From contig CACWXL010000003.1 of the NCBI GenBank assembly GCA_902764825.1, positions 310,001-374,000 on the forward strand: 64,000 nucleotides of DNA. The letters run 5' to 3'. The translations under genes were made by a program, and so were the position numbers. Shown here one piece after another: positions 56,195 through 64,000 of the stretch. Source of the DNA: Oscillospiraceae bacterium (GTDB lineage: Bacteria; Bacillota; Clostridia; Saccharofermentanales; Saccharofermentanaceae). The notes under the pieces are model-generated. The model did not search any database and had not been told where the DNA came from. It saw only the letters and a list, made by a program, of their open reading frames with translations. Position 1 is the stretch's first letter. Every line of letters begins with the position of its first letter.

Positions 56195-58057
56195 TTGGAA
56201 AAGACAAAAGACAGTTTTGTATTTTCCCGCAAAGATCTTAAGCGGGAAGCAAAAAACAACTTCAAGCATCATTATCTGATGTACGTTGTTGCCTGTCTTT
56301 TCTCACTCATTATCCAGGCAGAGTTCTTTACTTCAGATAACCTCATCACGGTAAGAAGACAGGTCGTTGCCGACGCTGTCGATGCTTTTTGCGAACTTAC
56401 CGGAATGGAAGATGTCAGAAGGATCGAGAATGCCTATAAGTCCATCGACGCAGATGCTGACTCTTTATATACCGATGTCAAGCAGTTCCTTTACAGCAAG
56501 ACCCTGGAAAACGACAACGCCAATAAGATCTTCGGCAGGACCAGGGGCGTGCTTAACCAGGTGATCAATTACATTACTGAAGAAACGATCGTATCGAATC
56601 TCTATTCAGTCGTTGTTCAGTTCATAGCTTTCGGAAATGTCGGGAAGCTGTTGCTGATAATACTTCTTGCGGTAATAGCGGCATTTGCCTGGCTCTTTAT
56701 CCGTAACTTATACATTGCCGTAAACCGAAGGATCTTCCTGGAAGGCCGTACCTATAAGAGGATCCCTTTCTCGAGATACCTGTTCTTCATAAGGATGAAG
56801 AGGTGGATCAGAGCATCGTTTACGATGGCGCTTAGAACCGCGATAGAACTGCTCGGAATGTCGACAATCATAGGCTTCCCGATCGTTCACTACGGCTTTT
56901 TCCTGATGCCTTACATCATTGCCGAGAACCCCGATATCAAGCCCTTCGAAGCTGCGAAGCTTTCCTGGCTGATGATGAGGGGTAATAAATGGAAGCTTTT
57001 CATGATGAGCATGTCCTTTATGGGCTGGTATATTCTTGGAAGCTTCACATTCGGATTGTCCAATATCTTCTTCTCCAACCCTTACATGATCTGCTGCTAT
57101 TCCGAGTATTATGCGCAGATAAGAAAGCATGCAAAAGAGAAGGGCATACGCGGAACTGAAATGCTTAATGATGAGTATCTCTTCGTCAGAGCAGATTCCA
57201 ATACCCTGGCCGATGTATATTCCGATGTTCTTGCCGAGATCTCAAAGGATGATTATTCGCTCGAGCACCTTGAAGGCCGCCGTGAGAAGTTCTTCGCAAA
57301 GAACTTCGGTGTCATTCTCTGGAACAGCAAGGAAGAGATCGAATACGAGAACAGACAGGCTCACAGGATGAAGATGCAGGCATATGAGAAGGAAGCAACG
57401 GGGCTTGTCTATCCTTCAAGGCTTTCTCCGATCCCTGAGCAGCGAAGGATCAAGGCTCTGGACAATATCCATTACATGAGGCACTATTCGCTGTCCTCAC
57501 TTGCTATGCTGTTCGTTATATTTTCGAATTTCGGCTGGACATGGGAGCTTTTCTATTACTTCCTCATGAAGGGCCAGCTTATCAACAGAGGCTTTAATCA
57601 CGGACCGTGGCTTCCTATCTACGGATTTGGCGGACTTATCGTTCTCATGGGACTTCACCGCGTGCGCAAAAGACCGGTTGTATTCTTCTTCTCGACCATC
57701 ATCTCATGCGGTGCCGTGGAATACTTCACGAGCTGGTTCCTGGAAGCAGCCTTCAATAAGAAATGGTGGGATTACAGCGGATATTTCCTTAACCTCAACA
57801 GCAGGATCTGTGCCGAGGGCCTCTTTGTATTCGGCGTCTGCGGCCTGGCGTTCATCTACGTCCTTGCGCCGCTCCTCGATAATCTTATCCGCAAGATAAA
57901 CAGAAAGATCCTCGTGCCTTTGGCCGTGGCCCTTGTGATGATTATCGCTGCTGACTTCGTATATTCGAACTTCGTGCCTAATACCGGTTACGGGATTACG
58001 GGCAATTTCGATTATGAGGACGATGTGGCTGTCGAATCTGTCCTTGAAGAAGGATAG
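56195..58057 (+). CDS. DUF975 / CmpB (putative ABC transporter permease) fusion
   Basis: A 620-residue membrane protein. N-terminal part (1-300): DUF975-type with SRKDLKREAKNNFKHHYLMYVV, four to six helices and YAQIRKHAKEKG. C-terminal part (from about 450): FMKGQLINRGFNHGPWLPIYGFGG, RPVVFFFSTIISCGAVEYF and WWDYSGYFLNLNSRICAEGLFVFG, the CmpB-type (PF06541) six-helix domain. The two domains are usually separate proteins. TTG 56195 is preferred: GGAAGGGG lies eight bases upstream, and the terminator at 56118-56166 rules out the ATG at 56132. Function unknown. Confidence 0.82.
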   Translation: MEKTKDSFVFSRKDLKREAKNNFKHHYLMYVVACLFSLIIQAEFFTSDNLITVRRQVVADAVDAFCELTGMEDVRRIENAYKSIDADADSLYTDVKQFLYSKTLENDNANKIFGRTRGVLNQVINYITEETIVSNLYSVVVQFIAFGNVGKLLLIILLAVIAAFAWLFIRNLYIAVNRRIFLEGRTYKRIPFSRYLFFIRMKRWIRASFTMALRTAIELLGMSTIIGFPIVHYGFFLMPYIIAENPDIKPFEAAKLSWLMMRGNKWKLFMMSMSFMGWYILGSFTFGLSNIFFSNPYMICCYSEYYAQIRKHAKEKGIRGTEMLNDEYLFVRADSNTLADVYSDVLAEISKDDYSLEHLEGRREKFFAKNFGVILWNSKEEIEYENRQAHRMKMQAYEKEATGLVYPSRLSPIPEQRRIKALDNIHYMRHYSLSSLAMLFVIFSNFGWTWELFYYFLMKGQLINRGFNHGPWLPIYGFGGLIVLMGLHRVRKRPVVFFFSTIISCGAVEYFTSWFLEAAFNKKWWDYSGYFLNLNSRICAEGLFVFGVCGLAFIYVLAPLLDNLIRKINRKILVPLAVALVMIIAADFVYSNFVPNTGYGITGNFDYEDDVAVESVLEEG

Positions 58058-58059
58058 AT

Positions 58060-58317
58060 TTAGAACCAGGTCTGAACCGATTCGACTGCACCTGTCGCAA
58101 GCACGATAGCGAGTGCCACGATGAATACCAGGAAGCATATGATCGTGTAGCAGAAGTGGGATCTTGCGAAGTTTTTCTTGTTGATGTTCTTTGCGCCGAT
58201 CGCGAAAATGATGAGGAAGATAAGGCCTATTACAGGGATAGAGAATAAGATCTCATATCCGAAGTAGCCCCACATCGATATCGGACGGTACTCCTCAGGA
58301 ATGTTATAATTGTCCAT
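58060..58317 (-). CDS. Small membrane protein, unknown
   Basis: An 85-residue protein with two helices (about 22-43 and 55-78), divergent from lysA and ending two bases from the DUF975-CmpB stop. GGGAGGAAC precedes the ATG. The polar N-terminus MDNYNIPEEYRPIS is conserved-looking and reminiscent of small DUF4190/TM2-type proteins but does not match them. Function unknown. Confidence 0.65.
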   Translation of the reverse strand: MDNYNIPEEYRPISMWGYFGYEILFSIPVIGLIFLIIFAIGAKNINKKNFARSHFCYTIICFLVFIVALAIVLATGAVESVQTWF

Positions 58318-58467
58318 CTGTTGTTCCTCCCTTATTCAAAAAGCACTAAAAATGCTGAAGAAAGCACGGGTTTTCTTCAAAAGTAAATATAGCACAAATG
58401 CCTTGTATTTCATTTAATAAAATGTTAATTTACCTCATACTGATTTTTACGTAAGGAACTGAAAGAT

Positions 58468-59736
58468 ATGGAAAAGAAGCCTTTTGTTACCAAGAGCCAG
58501 ATCGAAGAGATCGCCAGAACACACCACACGCCTTTCTATATTTACGATGAGAAGGGGATCCGTGAGAACTGCGAACGCGTCAAAGCAGCTTTTGCCTGGA
58601 ATAAGGGTTTTAGAGAGTATTTCGCAGTAAAGGCAACACCTAATCCTTATATCCTGGACATCATCAACGATTACGGATTCGGTTTTGACTGTTCTTCCGA
58701 GGCTGAGCTTATCCTTGCAGACGCTGTAGGCGGCCCTATCATGTTCTCGTCAAATGACACTCCTGCAAGAGAATATGCGCTCTGTGCCAACTTAGGCGGC
58801 ATCATCAACCTTGACGATATCACGCATATCCCTTTCTTAGAGCAGATCCTGGGCCCCGAATTCCCTGAAGTAATGAGCTGCAGATATAATCCGGGCGGAG
58901 TATTCAAGCTCAGCAACGGCATCATGGATAATCCGGGCGATTCCAAGTACGGAATGACAAAAGACCAGCTTATCGAAGCATATACAAAGCTCAAGGAGCA
59001 CGGTGTAAAGAAGTTCGGAATCCACGCATTCCTTGCAAGTAACACTGTTACAAACGAGTACTATCCGACACTTGCAGGCCAGCTTTTCGAGCTCGTTGTA
59101 GAGATCGCTGAGAAGGTCGGCATCGAATTCGCATTCGTAAACCTCTCCGGCGGCGTAGGCATCGGATACAGGCCTGAGGATCCCCAGAATGACATCATGG
59201 CAATAGGTGAAGGCGTAAGAAAGCAGTTCGAGCGCGTTCTCGTTCCTGCAGGCATGGGTGATGTCGCTATCTACACTGAGATGGGAAGATTCATGCTCGC
59301 TCCTTACGGAATGTTGATCACGAAGGCAATACACGAGAAGCACATCTATAAGGAATATATCGGGGTTGACGCATGCGCTGCCAATCTCATGAGACCTGCA
59401 ATGTACGGTGCTTACCACCACATTACTGTATTCGGCAAGGAGAATCTGCCCTGTGACCACAAGTACGACATTACGGGAAGCCTCTGCGAGAATAACGATA
59501 AGTTCGCTATCGACAGGATGCTCCCCAAGATCGACATGGGCGATATCCTCGGAATCCACGATGCAGGCGCTCACGGTTCCGCGATGGGTTATAACTACAA
59601 TGGAAGACTCTGGTGTGAAGAACTGCTCTTAAAAGAGGACGGTTCCGTAGAGCAGATCAGAAGAGCCCAGACACTCAACGATTACTTTGCTACATTCGAT
59701 AACAGCAAGTACGCAAATAAGCTTATAAGCGAGTGA
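58468..59736 (+). CDS. lysA: Diaminopimelate decarboxylase
   Basis: A 422-residue alanine-racemase-fold PLP enzyme forming lysine. PLP lysine in YFAVKATPNP, glycine loop LSGGVGIG, substrate motifs TEMGRFM and the cysteine in GSLCENNDKFA, and ANLMRPAMYGAYHH. The final motif reads HDAGAHG where the usual sequence has DAGAY(G); the Tyr is His, a change seen in a branch of clostridial LysA proteins as I recall. GGAACTGAAAGAT precedes the ATG. Monocistronic with a strong terminator. Confidence 0.9.
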   Translation: MEKKPFVTKSQIEEIARTHHTPFYIYDEKGIRENCERVKAAFAWNKGFREYFAVKATPNPYILDIINDYGFGFDCSSEAELILADAVGGPIMFSSNDTPAREYALCANLGGIINLDDITHIPFLEQILGPEFPEVMSCRYNPGGVFKLSNGIMDNPGDSKYGMTKDQLIEAYTKLKEHGVKKFGIHAFLASNTVTNEYYPTLAGQLFELVVEIAEKVGIEFAFVNLSGGVGIGYRPEDPQNDIMAIGEGVRKQFERVLVPAGMGDVAIYTEMGRFMLAPYGMLITKAIHEKHIYKEYIGVDACAANLMRPAMYGAYHHITVFGKENLPCDHKYDITGSLCENNDKFAIDRMLPKIDMGDILGIHDAGAHGSAMGYNYNGRLWCEELLLKEDGSVEQIRRAQTLNDYFATFDNSKYANKLISE

Positions 59737-59774
59737 TTTAGCGTATTTTGACTATTTGTCGCATTGATTGTTTT

Positions 59775-59817
59775 AAAGGTCTCGTATTGTGCATTGTGCA
59801 CAAAAACGAGACCTTTT
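59775..59817 (+). terminator. Terminator of lysA
   Basis: AAAGGTCTCGT / ACGAGACCTTT with a 21-base loop that contains GTGCATTGTGCAC, followed by TTGATTATG. A-rich upstream and T-rich downstream. Confidence 0.8.
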
Positions 59818-59844
59818 GATTATGCAATCTGTTTAACAAATGAA

Positions 59845-59873
59845 TTGTTTGAAGCGGGGAGGAAGTGTACTAT
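59845..59873 (+). promoter_or_regulatory. Promoter of gene 59946
   Basis: TTGTTT (59845-59850), 17 bases, TACTAT (59868-59873). A leader hairpin CCAAAGG / CCTTTGG lies at 59882-59900. Confidence 0.6.
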
Positions 59874-59945
59874 TAGGCTGTCCAAAGGGAAAGCCTTTGG
59901 GGATAGTAAAAGGACATAAAACTGATACTTAGGAGGTATTACATA

Positions 59946-60203
59946 ATGAAAGCATTTTACTTAGACAACATTGATGTTGCAACACTTATGAAGGCACTTG
60001 ACGAGTGCAAGGGAAACGTAATCCTTCTTACAGACGAGGGCGACCGTTTCAACCTTAAGAGCAAGCTCAGCCAGATCACAGGCATCATGAAGCTCATCGA
60101 AGGCGGTATCGTTTGCAATGCAAAGATCTCCTGCTCTGATCCTGACGACGAGGCAATGCTTTTCAGACTTAACCTTTTCGGAAAGGTTGACGAGGAAGCT
60201 TAA
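59946..60203 (+). CDS. Small conserved acidic protein
   Basis: An 85-residue protein with a very strong ribosome site (AGGAGGTATTACATA) and a leader hairpin, closed by a 12-bp terminator. Sequence DVATLMKALDECKGNVILLTDEGDRFNLKSKLSQITGIMKLIEGGIV looks like a small alpha-beta fold with two strands and two helices. No recognised family; strong signals suggest high expression. Not a membrane protein. Confidence 0.7.
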   Translation: MKAFYLDNIDVATLMKALDECKGNVILLTDEGDRFNLKSKLSQITGIMKLIEGGIVCNAKISCSDPDDEAMLFRLNLFGKVDEEA

Positions 60204-60241
60204 TTCCTGCAATTATCAACAGTAAGTTTTTAGTTTCTCAA

Positions 60242-60272
60242 AAAGAGGTTGCCTTAGGGCAGCCTCTTTCCA
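60242..60272 (+). terminator. Terminator between 59946 gene and lipoprotein
   Basis: AAAGAGGTTGCC / GGCAGCCTCTTT with one G-T pair, loop TTAG. On both strands it can serve: on the minus strand it follows the lipoprotein gene and is followed by TTTTTGAG. Confidence 0.82.
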
Positions 60273-60273
60273 T

Positions 60274-60981
60274 TTAATCAATGGCATCCGGCCAGCAGCC
60301 GACCATATCTCCGGTTTTCGCATTTATCAATATAGTGTTGTTTTCCAGATCATTACCGCAGTCGTACTTGAATTTATATACGAAAGGGCATTCGTTGTTT
60401 CCTTTGCCCGAAAAACAATAGAGTTTTTCAAGATATTTGTATTCGCGGTCATCTTTATAGTTTCCGGCATATATCTTGAGCGCTTCATCCTTATCGATCA
60501 CGTCAGTGGGATCGGCAAAAGTACATGTTAATACCGGTGATCTGCCTTCGCAGATTGTACCGTCAGTAAAAGTGATAACCATGAATTCAGCGTTCATGAC
60601 AATAAAGTCTTTATAGCATAATGTGAACTCATACCACATATATGCGCCGGGGTCGTTTTCTGATGTATCTGTCAGTACGAATTCGAAATCTTTTCCGGGA
60701 AGTTCAACGCAAGTTTTCAGGTATTCTAAAGCCTGGTCCTTATTTGTAATGACATCATCAGAACGCTTTATCTCATAAGGCCTGTCTGTGGATGCTTCGG
60801 AAATAGAATAGCCGTGATTGAAAGTGCCTGTTGTTTCAGTCACGGATTCTTCTGTTGTTCCGGCCGTGTCCCTTGCGGGGACTGAGCTTGTCGATTCTAT
60901 ATTGTTTGCGTTGCAACCGGATAATAAAGCTGCGGCTGCCAAAGCAACAGCAGTAACCCTTAAGCACTCATTTTTGCGCAT
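60274..60981 (-). CDS. Lipoprotein, unknown
   Basis: A 235-residue protein with signal peptide MRKNECLRVTAVALAAAALL and lipobox LSGC (C23), then a Ser/Thr-rich linker (about 28-60) and a domain from about 70 (TNKDQALEYLKTCVELPGKD) that ends in NTILINAKTGDMVGCWPDA, reminiscent of PepSY-like strands (xxxxINAKTGxI). Membrane-anchored, outside. Ligand unknown. It lies convergent to the gene at 59946 with a shared terminator. Confidence 0.75.
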   Translation of the reverse strand: MRKNECLRVTAVALAAAALLSGCNANNIESTSSVPARDTAGTTEESVTETTGTFNHGYSISEASTDRPYEIKRSDDVITNKDQALEYLKTCVELPGKDFEFVLTDTSENDPGAYMWYEFTLCYKDFIVMNAEFMVITFTDGTICEGRSPVLTCTFADPTDVIDKDEALKIYAGNYKDDREYKYLEKLYCFSGKGNNECPFVYKFKYDCGNDLENNTILINAKTGDMVGCWPDAID

Positions 60982-61075
60982 AGTTATCCCTCCTGAATAA
61001 GTGATTCTAAACTAAATACAGATGATAAGGAGATAATGTTGCAAAAATGGTGAAGTATAGCCCAACCAAATAATA

Positions 61076-61104
61076 AGCCCGCTAAGCCAAAAACTCAGCG
61101 GGCT
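61076..61104 (-). terminator. Terminator of citrate synthase gene
   Basis: AGCCCGCT / AGCGGGCT with a 13-base loop. On the minus strand it follows the gltA stop by about 21 bases and is followed by TATTATTTGG. Confidence 0.78.
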
Positions 61105-61124
61105 CAGAAAAACAAATCAATATC

Positions 61125-62489
61125 TTATCTCTCGTCTATCGGATGGTATTCGACTCTTTCCTGAACGCTCTTGTAAGCAGGTCTTATGATCTTGCCCTTG
61201 CCGTTGAGCTCTTCGATCCTGTGCGCAGACCACCCGGAGATCCTCGCGATCGCGAAAAGAGGAGTGTAGAGCTCCATCGGGATACCGAGCATCGAATATA
61301 CAAAGCCGCTGTAGAAGTCGATATTTGCAGAAACGCCCTTGTAGATCTTGCGCTCTGCGGCAATAAGGTCTGCGGAGAGCTTCTCGACTCTCTCGTAGAA
61401 CTCGAATTCCTTTGTGCGGCCCTTCTCGGCAGAAAGATCCCTTACGTAACGCTTGAAGATCTGTGCTCTCGGGTCGGAGATCGAATAGATCGCATGTCCC
61501 ATGCCGTAGATAACGCCGGAACGGTCGAAGGCATCCTTATGCAGGATCCTCTCTAAGTAAGCCAGGATCTCATCGTTGTCTTCCCAGTCGGAAATGCTCC
61601 TCTCGAGTTCCTTGAACATCTTGACGACCATTATGTTCGCGCCGCCGTGCTTTGGTCCCTTAAGGGAGCTCAAAGCTGCAACAACTGCTGCATAAGTGTC
61701 TGTACCGGAACTCGTTACGACGTGGGTCGTAAATGTCGAGTTGTTACCGCCGCCGTGCTCTGCGTGGAGCATGAGGGAAACGTCCAGGATCTTTGCTTCG
61801 AGCGGTGTGAATTTATTGTCAGGTCTTAACATGTAGAGGAAGTTCTCTGCAGTGGAAAGATCCGGCCTTGGCCTGTGGACTACAAGTGAGTCACGGTCAA
61901 GGTAATATTTCATAGCATTGTAGCTGTGTACGGCAAGGCTGGGGAAGATGGAGATCAGTTCCAGAGACTGCCTTAAGACATTCGGAATAGAAGTGTCTGC
62001 AGCCTGCGTGTCATAAGCATACAGGTTAAGAACGCCTCTCTGAATGTTGTTCATTAGGTCAGATGAAGGCTTCTGCATGATGACGTCCCTGAAGAAGTTT
62101 TTGGGCATCTTCGAACGGGATTCTGCAAGAAGACTCCTGAAGTTTCTGAGTTCCTGCTCGTTAGGCAGTTTTCCGAACAGCAGAAGATATGTGGTCTCTT
62201 CGAAACCGCAGTGCATCTCTTCGGGCTGTCCCTTGATCATTTCCTTTACGTTGATTCCGCGATAGAACAGTTCGCCGGGTGCAGGAACAGTCTTGCCGTC
62301 AACGGTCTTTGTGGCGTTGACTTCGGATATCCTGGTAAGTCCTGTAAGAACTCCTTTACCGTTAATGTCTCTCAGGCCGCGCTTGACATCATAGGTGGTG
62401 TAGAGCTCAGGATCTATGGCATTTGACTTGCAGATCTCAGCAAGACGCTGGATCTCAGGCGTTATCTTGGAATAGTTGTTTGTAGCCAT
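61125..62489 (-). CDS. gltA: Citrate synthase (type I/II, Si-like)
   Basis: A 454-residue enzyme that condenses acetyl-CoA and oxaloacetate. The catalytic residues are visible in HAEHGGG (first His), YGMGHAIYSISDPRA (second His) and NIDFYSGFVY (Asp). The N-terminal 60 residues extend the usual start. The ATG at 62489 follows AAAGGAGAGG; an upstream frame to 62546 lacks support. It likely feeds glutamate synthesis in this anaerobe. A 2-methylcitrate synthase is the alternative, less favoured by the length. Confidence 0.9.
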   Translation of the reverse strand: MATNNYSKITPEIQRLAEICKSNAIDPELYTTYDVKRGLRDINGKGVLTGLTRISEVNATKTVDGKTVPAPGELFYRGINVKEMIKGQPEEMHCGFEETTYLLLFGKLPNEQELRNFRSLLAESRSKMPKNFFRDVIMQKPSSDLMNNIQRGVLNLYAYDTQAADTSIPNVLRQSLELISIFPSLAVHSYNAMKYYLDRDSLVVHRPRPDLSTAENFLYMLRPDNKFTPLEAKILDVSLMLHAEHGGGNNSTFTTHVVTSSGTDTYAAVVAALSSLKGPKHGGANIMVVKMFKELERSISDWEDNDEILAYLERILHKDAFDRSGVIYGMGHAIYSISDPRAQIFKRYVRDLSAEKGRTKEFEFYERVEKLSADLIAAERKIYKGVSANIDFYSGFVYSMLGIPMELYTPLFAIARISGWSAHRIEELNGKGKIIRPAYKSVQERVEYHPIDER

Positions 62490-62577
62490 AAGTCCTCTCC
62501 TTTCTGAGGCATAGTGTACGTGTCCCATGAAAAGACACGACTTCAAATATTTTATATTCTCAAAAGAGATAATTCAA

Positions 62578-63282
62578 TTAAATCAGGTATCCGCCGTTTA
62601 CTCCGATGACCTGTCCGGTTATGAACGAAGCCTTATCGGACTGCAGGAAATAAAGCATCTCGGCGATCTCAGACGGTTCACCGAGCCTGCCGACCGGAGT
62701 GTCTTCGCAGATGGCTCTTCTGTCGTCTTCACCAAAGCACTTCATCATGTCTGTATCAGTTGCTCCGGGCGATACGGCATTGACCCTTATGCCTGAAGGT
62801 CCGAGTTCCTTGGCGAGTGCCTTGACATATGAATCGACGGCACCTTTGCTTGCCGAGTATAAAGATTCACATGATGCTCCTGTCTGTCCCCACATTGAAG
62901 ATACGGCGAGTATGACACCGCGCTTTTGCTGTACCATATCGGGTATTACTGCATTTGCGAGATTGAAAAGGCCGCCGAAATTAGTGTCCATTACATCCCT
63001 GTAGTCACGGTACTTCATGTCCTGGGCAAGGCCTGTTACGGATATTCCGGCATTAGAGATGAGCACGTCTATGTGGCCGTTCTTTTCGAGCGCACTGTTA
63101 ACGCATGATGCAACGTTCTCGAAATCTTTGATGTCGCAGGCATAGTAATCTACGCCTGCGATGGCGTCGTCGGGCCTGCCTGAGCGGCTGAGCGATGATA
63201 CCTTATATCCCTGGCGCGCGAAAAGCTCCGCGCATGCTCTGCCGATCCCTCTGGTACCTCCTGAGATCAAAAGATGCGGCAT
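62578..63282 (-). CDS. SDR-family oxidoreductase (3-oxoacyl-ACP reductase-like)
   Basis: A 234-residue short-chain dehydrogenase with SGGTRGIG, SNAG, the catalytic Ser in LAVSSMWG and the YSASKGA Tyr-Lys pair, ending in TGQVIGVNGGYLI. Similar to FabG-type proteins, though no fatty-acid genes adjoin. AAGGGGGATAAT precedes the ATG. Monocistronic; a 88-base gap separates it from citrate synthase on the same strand. Confidence 0.88.
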   Translation of the reverse strand: MPHLLISGGTRGIGRACAELFARQGYKVSSLSRSGRPDDAIAGVDYYACDIKDFENVASCVNSALEKNGHIDVLISNAGISVTGLAQDMKYRDYRDVMDTNFGGLFNLANAVIPDMVQQKRGVILAVSSMWGQTGASCESLYSASKGAVDSYVKALAKELGPSGIRVNAVSPGATDTDMMKCFGEDDRRAICEDTPVGRLGEPSEIAEMLYFLQSDKASFITGQVIGVNGGYLI

Positions 63283-63366
63283 TGTATTATCCCCCTTAAA
63301 ATCAATTCCTATAACAGATATTGTACACGATTCTTTAAGACCTTGCAGGCTTTGAAGGACTTTTGT

Positions 63367-63395
63367 TTTACAAGAGCGGTCTTTATCTTTATAAT
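63367..63395 (+). promoter_or_regulatory. Promoter of terminal gene
   Basis: TTTACA (63367-63372), 17 bases, perfect TATAAT (63390-63395), 30 bases before the start codon. Confidence 0.72.
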
Positions 63396-63424
63396 ATCAG
63401 GGTTAAACCGGAGGATTCCTAGTT

Positions 63425-64000
63425 ATGTCTAAATCTAAGAACAAGGGCAAAAAGCCCCAGCAGAATGAGAATAAAATCAAAGATGAACTCGAAGCAAAAG
63501 CAGAGGAGATCATCGATACGGCAGATGAAGTGACTGACGGAGAGATCGCTGAAGAAGCTGAAGAGACGGCTTCTGAAGCTGCTGAAGAGACCGTATCAGA
63601 GGATATCGAAGCATCTGAAGATCCCGGAGAAATAGAGGCATTCAGGAAGCTTCATTTCATTGAAAAATGCAGGAAAGATCCGATCATTCCCGTATGCATT
63701 ATCCTTGCTATCCTGGCACTTATTGTTGCCGGTATCTATTTCATGCTTCCCAATGCGATGACACCTTCCATGGGCCTTACGCTCTCGGATTTCCAGACAA
63801 GATACAATAACGGCCAGGTTGCCGCATCCCTTCTTAACAACGGCGTGGATATCACTTTCAGGTCTCCTGAATATGTCGATATCACATCTCAGCCGAGCGT
63901 CCTTGGCGATAAGGCTGTTATCACTGCTAAGAGCACCTATGCTGATTTCTTCAACGGACCTTTCAAGTACACTTCTATCGGAGGCGTTGAAGGCGCAGCA
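63425..64000 (+). CDS. Membrane protein with acidic N-terminus, truncated at window end
   Basis: An open frame of 192 codons running off the window. The start has GGAGG about ten bases upstream and the TATAAT promoter above. Residues 1-15 are Lys-rich (SKSKNKGKKPQQ), then about 55 residues are Glu/Ala-rich and low in complexity, one membrane helix follows (about 95-117, IIPVCIILAILALIVAGIY), and an outside domain begins with PSMGLTLSDFQTRYN. A single-pass, probably extracytoplasmic-domain protein. Family not recognised; the C-terminus is missing. Confidence 0.7.
   Translation, partial: MSKSKNKGKKPQQNENKIKDELEAKAEEIIDTADEVTDGEIAEEAEETASEAAEETVSEDIEASEDPGEIEAFRKLHFIEKCRKDPIIPVCIILAILALIVAGIYFMLPNAMTPSMGLTLSDFQTRYNNGQVAASLLNNGVDITFRSPEYVDITSQPSVLGDKAVITAKSTYADFFNGPFKYTSIGGVEGAA

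Noticed and set aside
58837..59574. A 245-codon minus-strand frame
   Set aside because: Antisense to lysA, which has all its active-site motifs; no start signal.

Overview
The window reads as chromosomal DNA of an anaerobic Gram-positive bacterium of the class Clostridia (Bacillota). The support is: strong AGGAGG-type ribosome sites, sigma-A promoters (TTGACA/TATAAT and TGnTATAAT), AddAB rather than RecBCD, a butyrate kinase, Rnf-type genes, a superoxide reductase instead of an aerobic defence gene, and a GH115 xylan alpha-glucuronidase that points to a plant-fibre gut or rumen niche. Base composition looks moderate (mid-40s % GC by eye, not computed). Genus cannot be fixed from the sequence; an Oscillospiraceae/Saccharofermentans-like relative is my guess. 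No CRISPR array, phage block, insertion sequence or rRNA operon is visible; the single tRNA is tRNA-Arg(CCT).

Layout. 1-6.1 kb: a truncated gene, a small membrane protein, a DUF4037 protein, the buk-pta acid-forming operon (minus), a CPBP protease and the HU gene. 6.2-9.5 kb: a CadC-like repressor with its operator, a free-standing HMA metal chaperone, a Zn/Cd-type P-type ATPase and a methyltransferase. 9.5-14.5 kb: lipid acyltransferase, MBL hydrolase, HTH/zinc-ribbon regulator, ProC/ComER-like reductase and zinc-ribbon membrane proteins. 14.6-24.5 kb: addB-addA, tadA (convergent), a zinc-ribbon membrane protein and the primary sigma factor rpoD. 24.5-29.5 kb: an Rnf-derived operon of C, D and G-like genes plus an unknown membrane protein; E, A and B are absent and the FMN-attachment motifs look lost. 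29.5-31.3 kb: tRNA-Arg, then a DUF4143-type ATPase flanked by 30-bp direct repeats, an apparent accessory insertion. 31.3-43.6 kb: two long paralogous solute-binding lipoproteins without permeases, separated by a mixed block (kinase remnant, acetyltransferase, methyltransferase, HTH, DUF4003, TerB-like), then a serine hydrolase and a membrane protein. 43.6-49 kb: GH115, a repeat-rich intergenic region and a DUF2975-HTH-DUF4153 operon. 49-64 kb: housekeeping and conserved genes (RlmI-type methyltransferase, alanine racemase-like, GT-C membrane protein, superoxide reductase, two SDRs, DUF975-CmpB fusion, lysA, citrate synthase) and a membrane protein cut by the window end.

How it works together: buk-pta gives ATP from acyl phosphates, the Rnf-derived operon suggests membrane redox chemistry of a changed kind, and the cad-type operon gives metal efflux. 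Most genes are short operons closed by clear hairpin terminators; several promoters lie inside or beside the upstream terminator, insulating one unit from the next. The best candidates for something undescribed are the reduced Rnf module, the repeat-flanked ATPase, and the nested 56-bp repeats at 46.7 kb.
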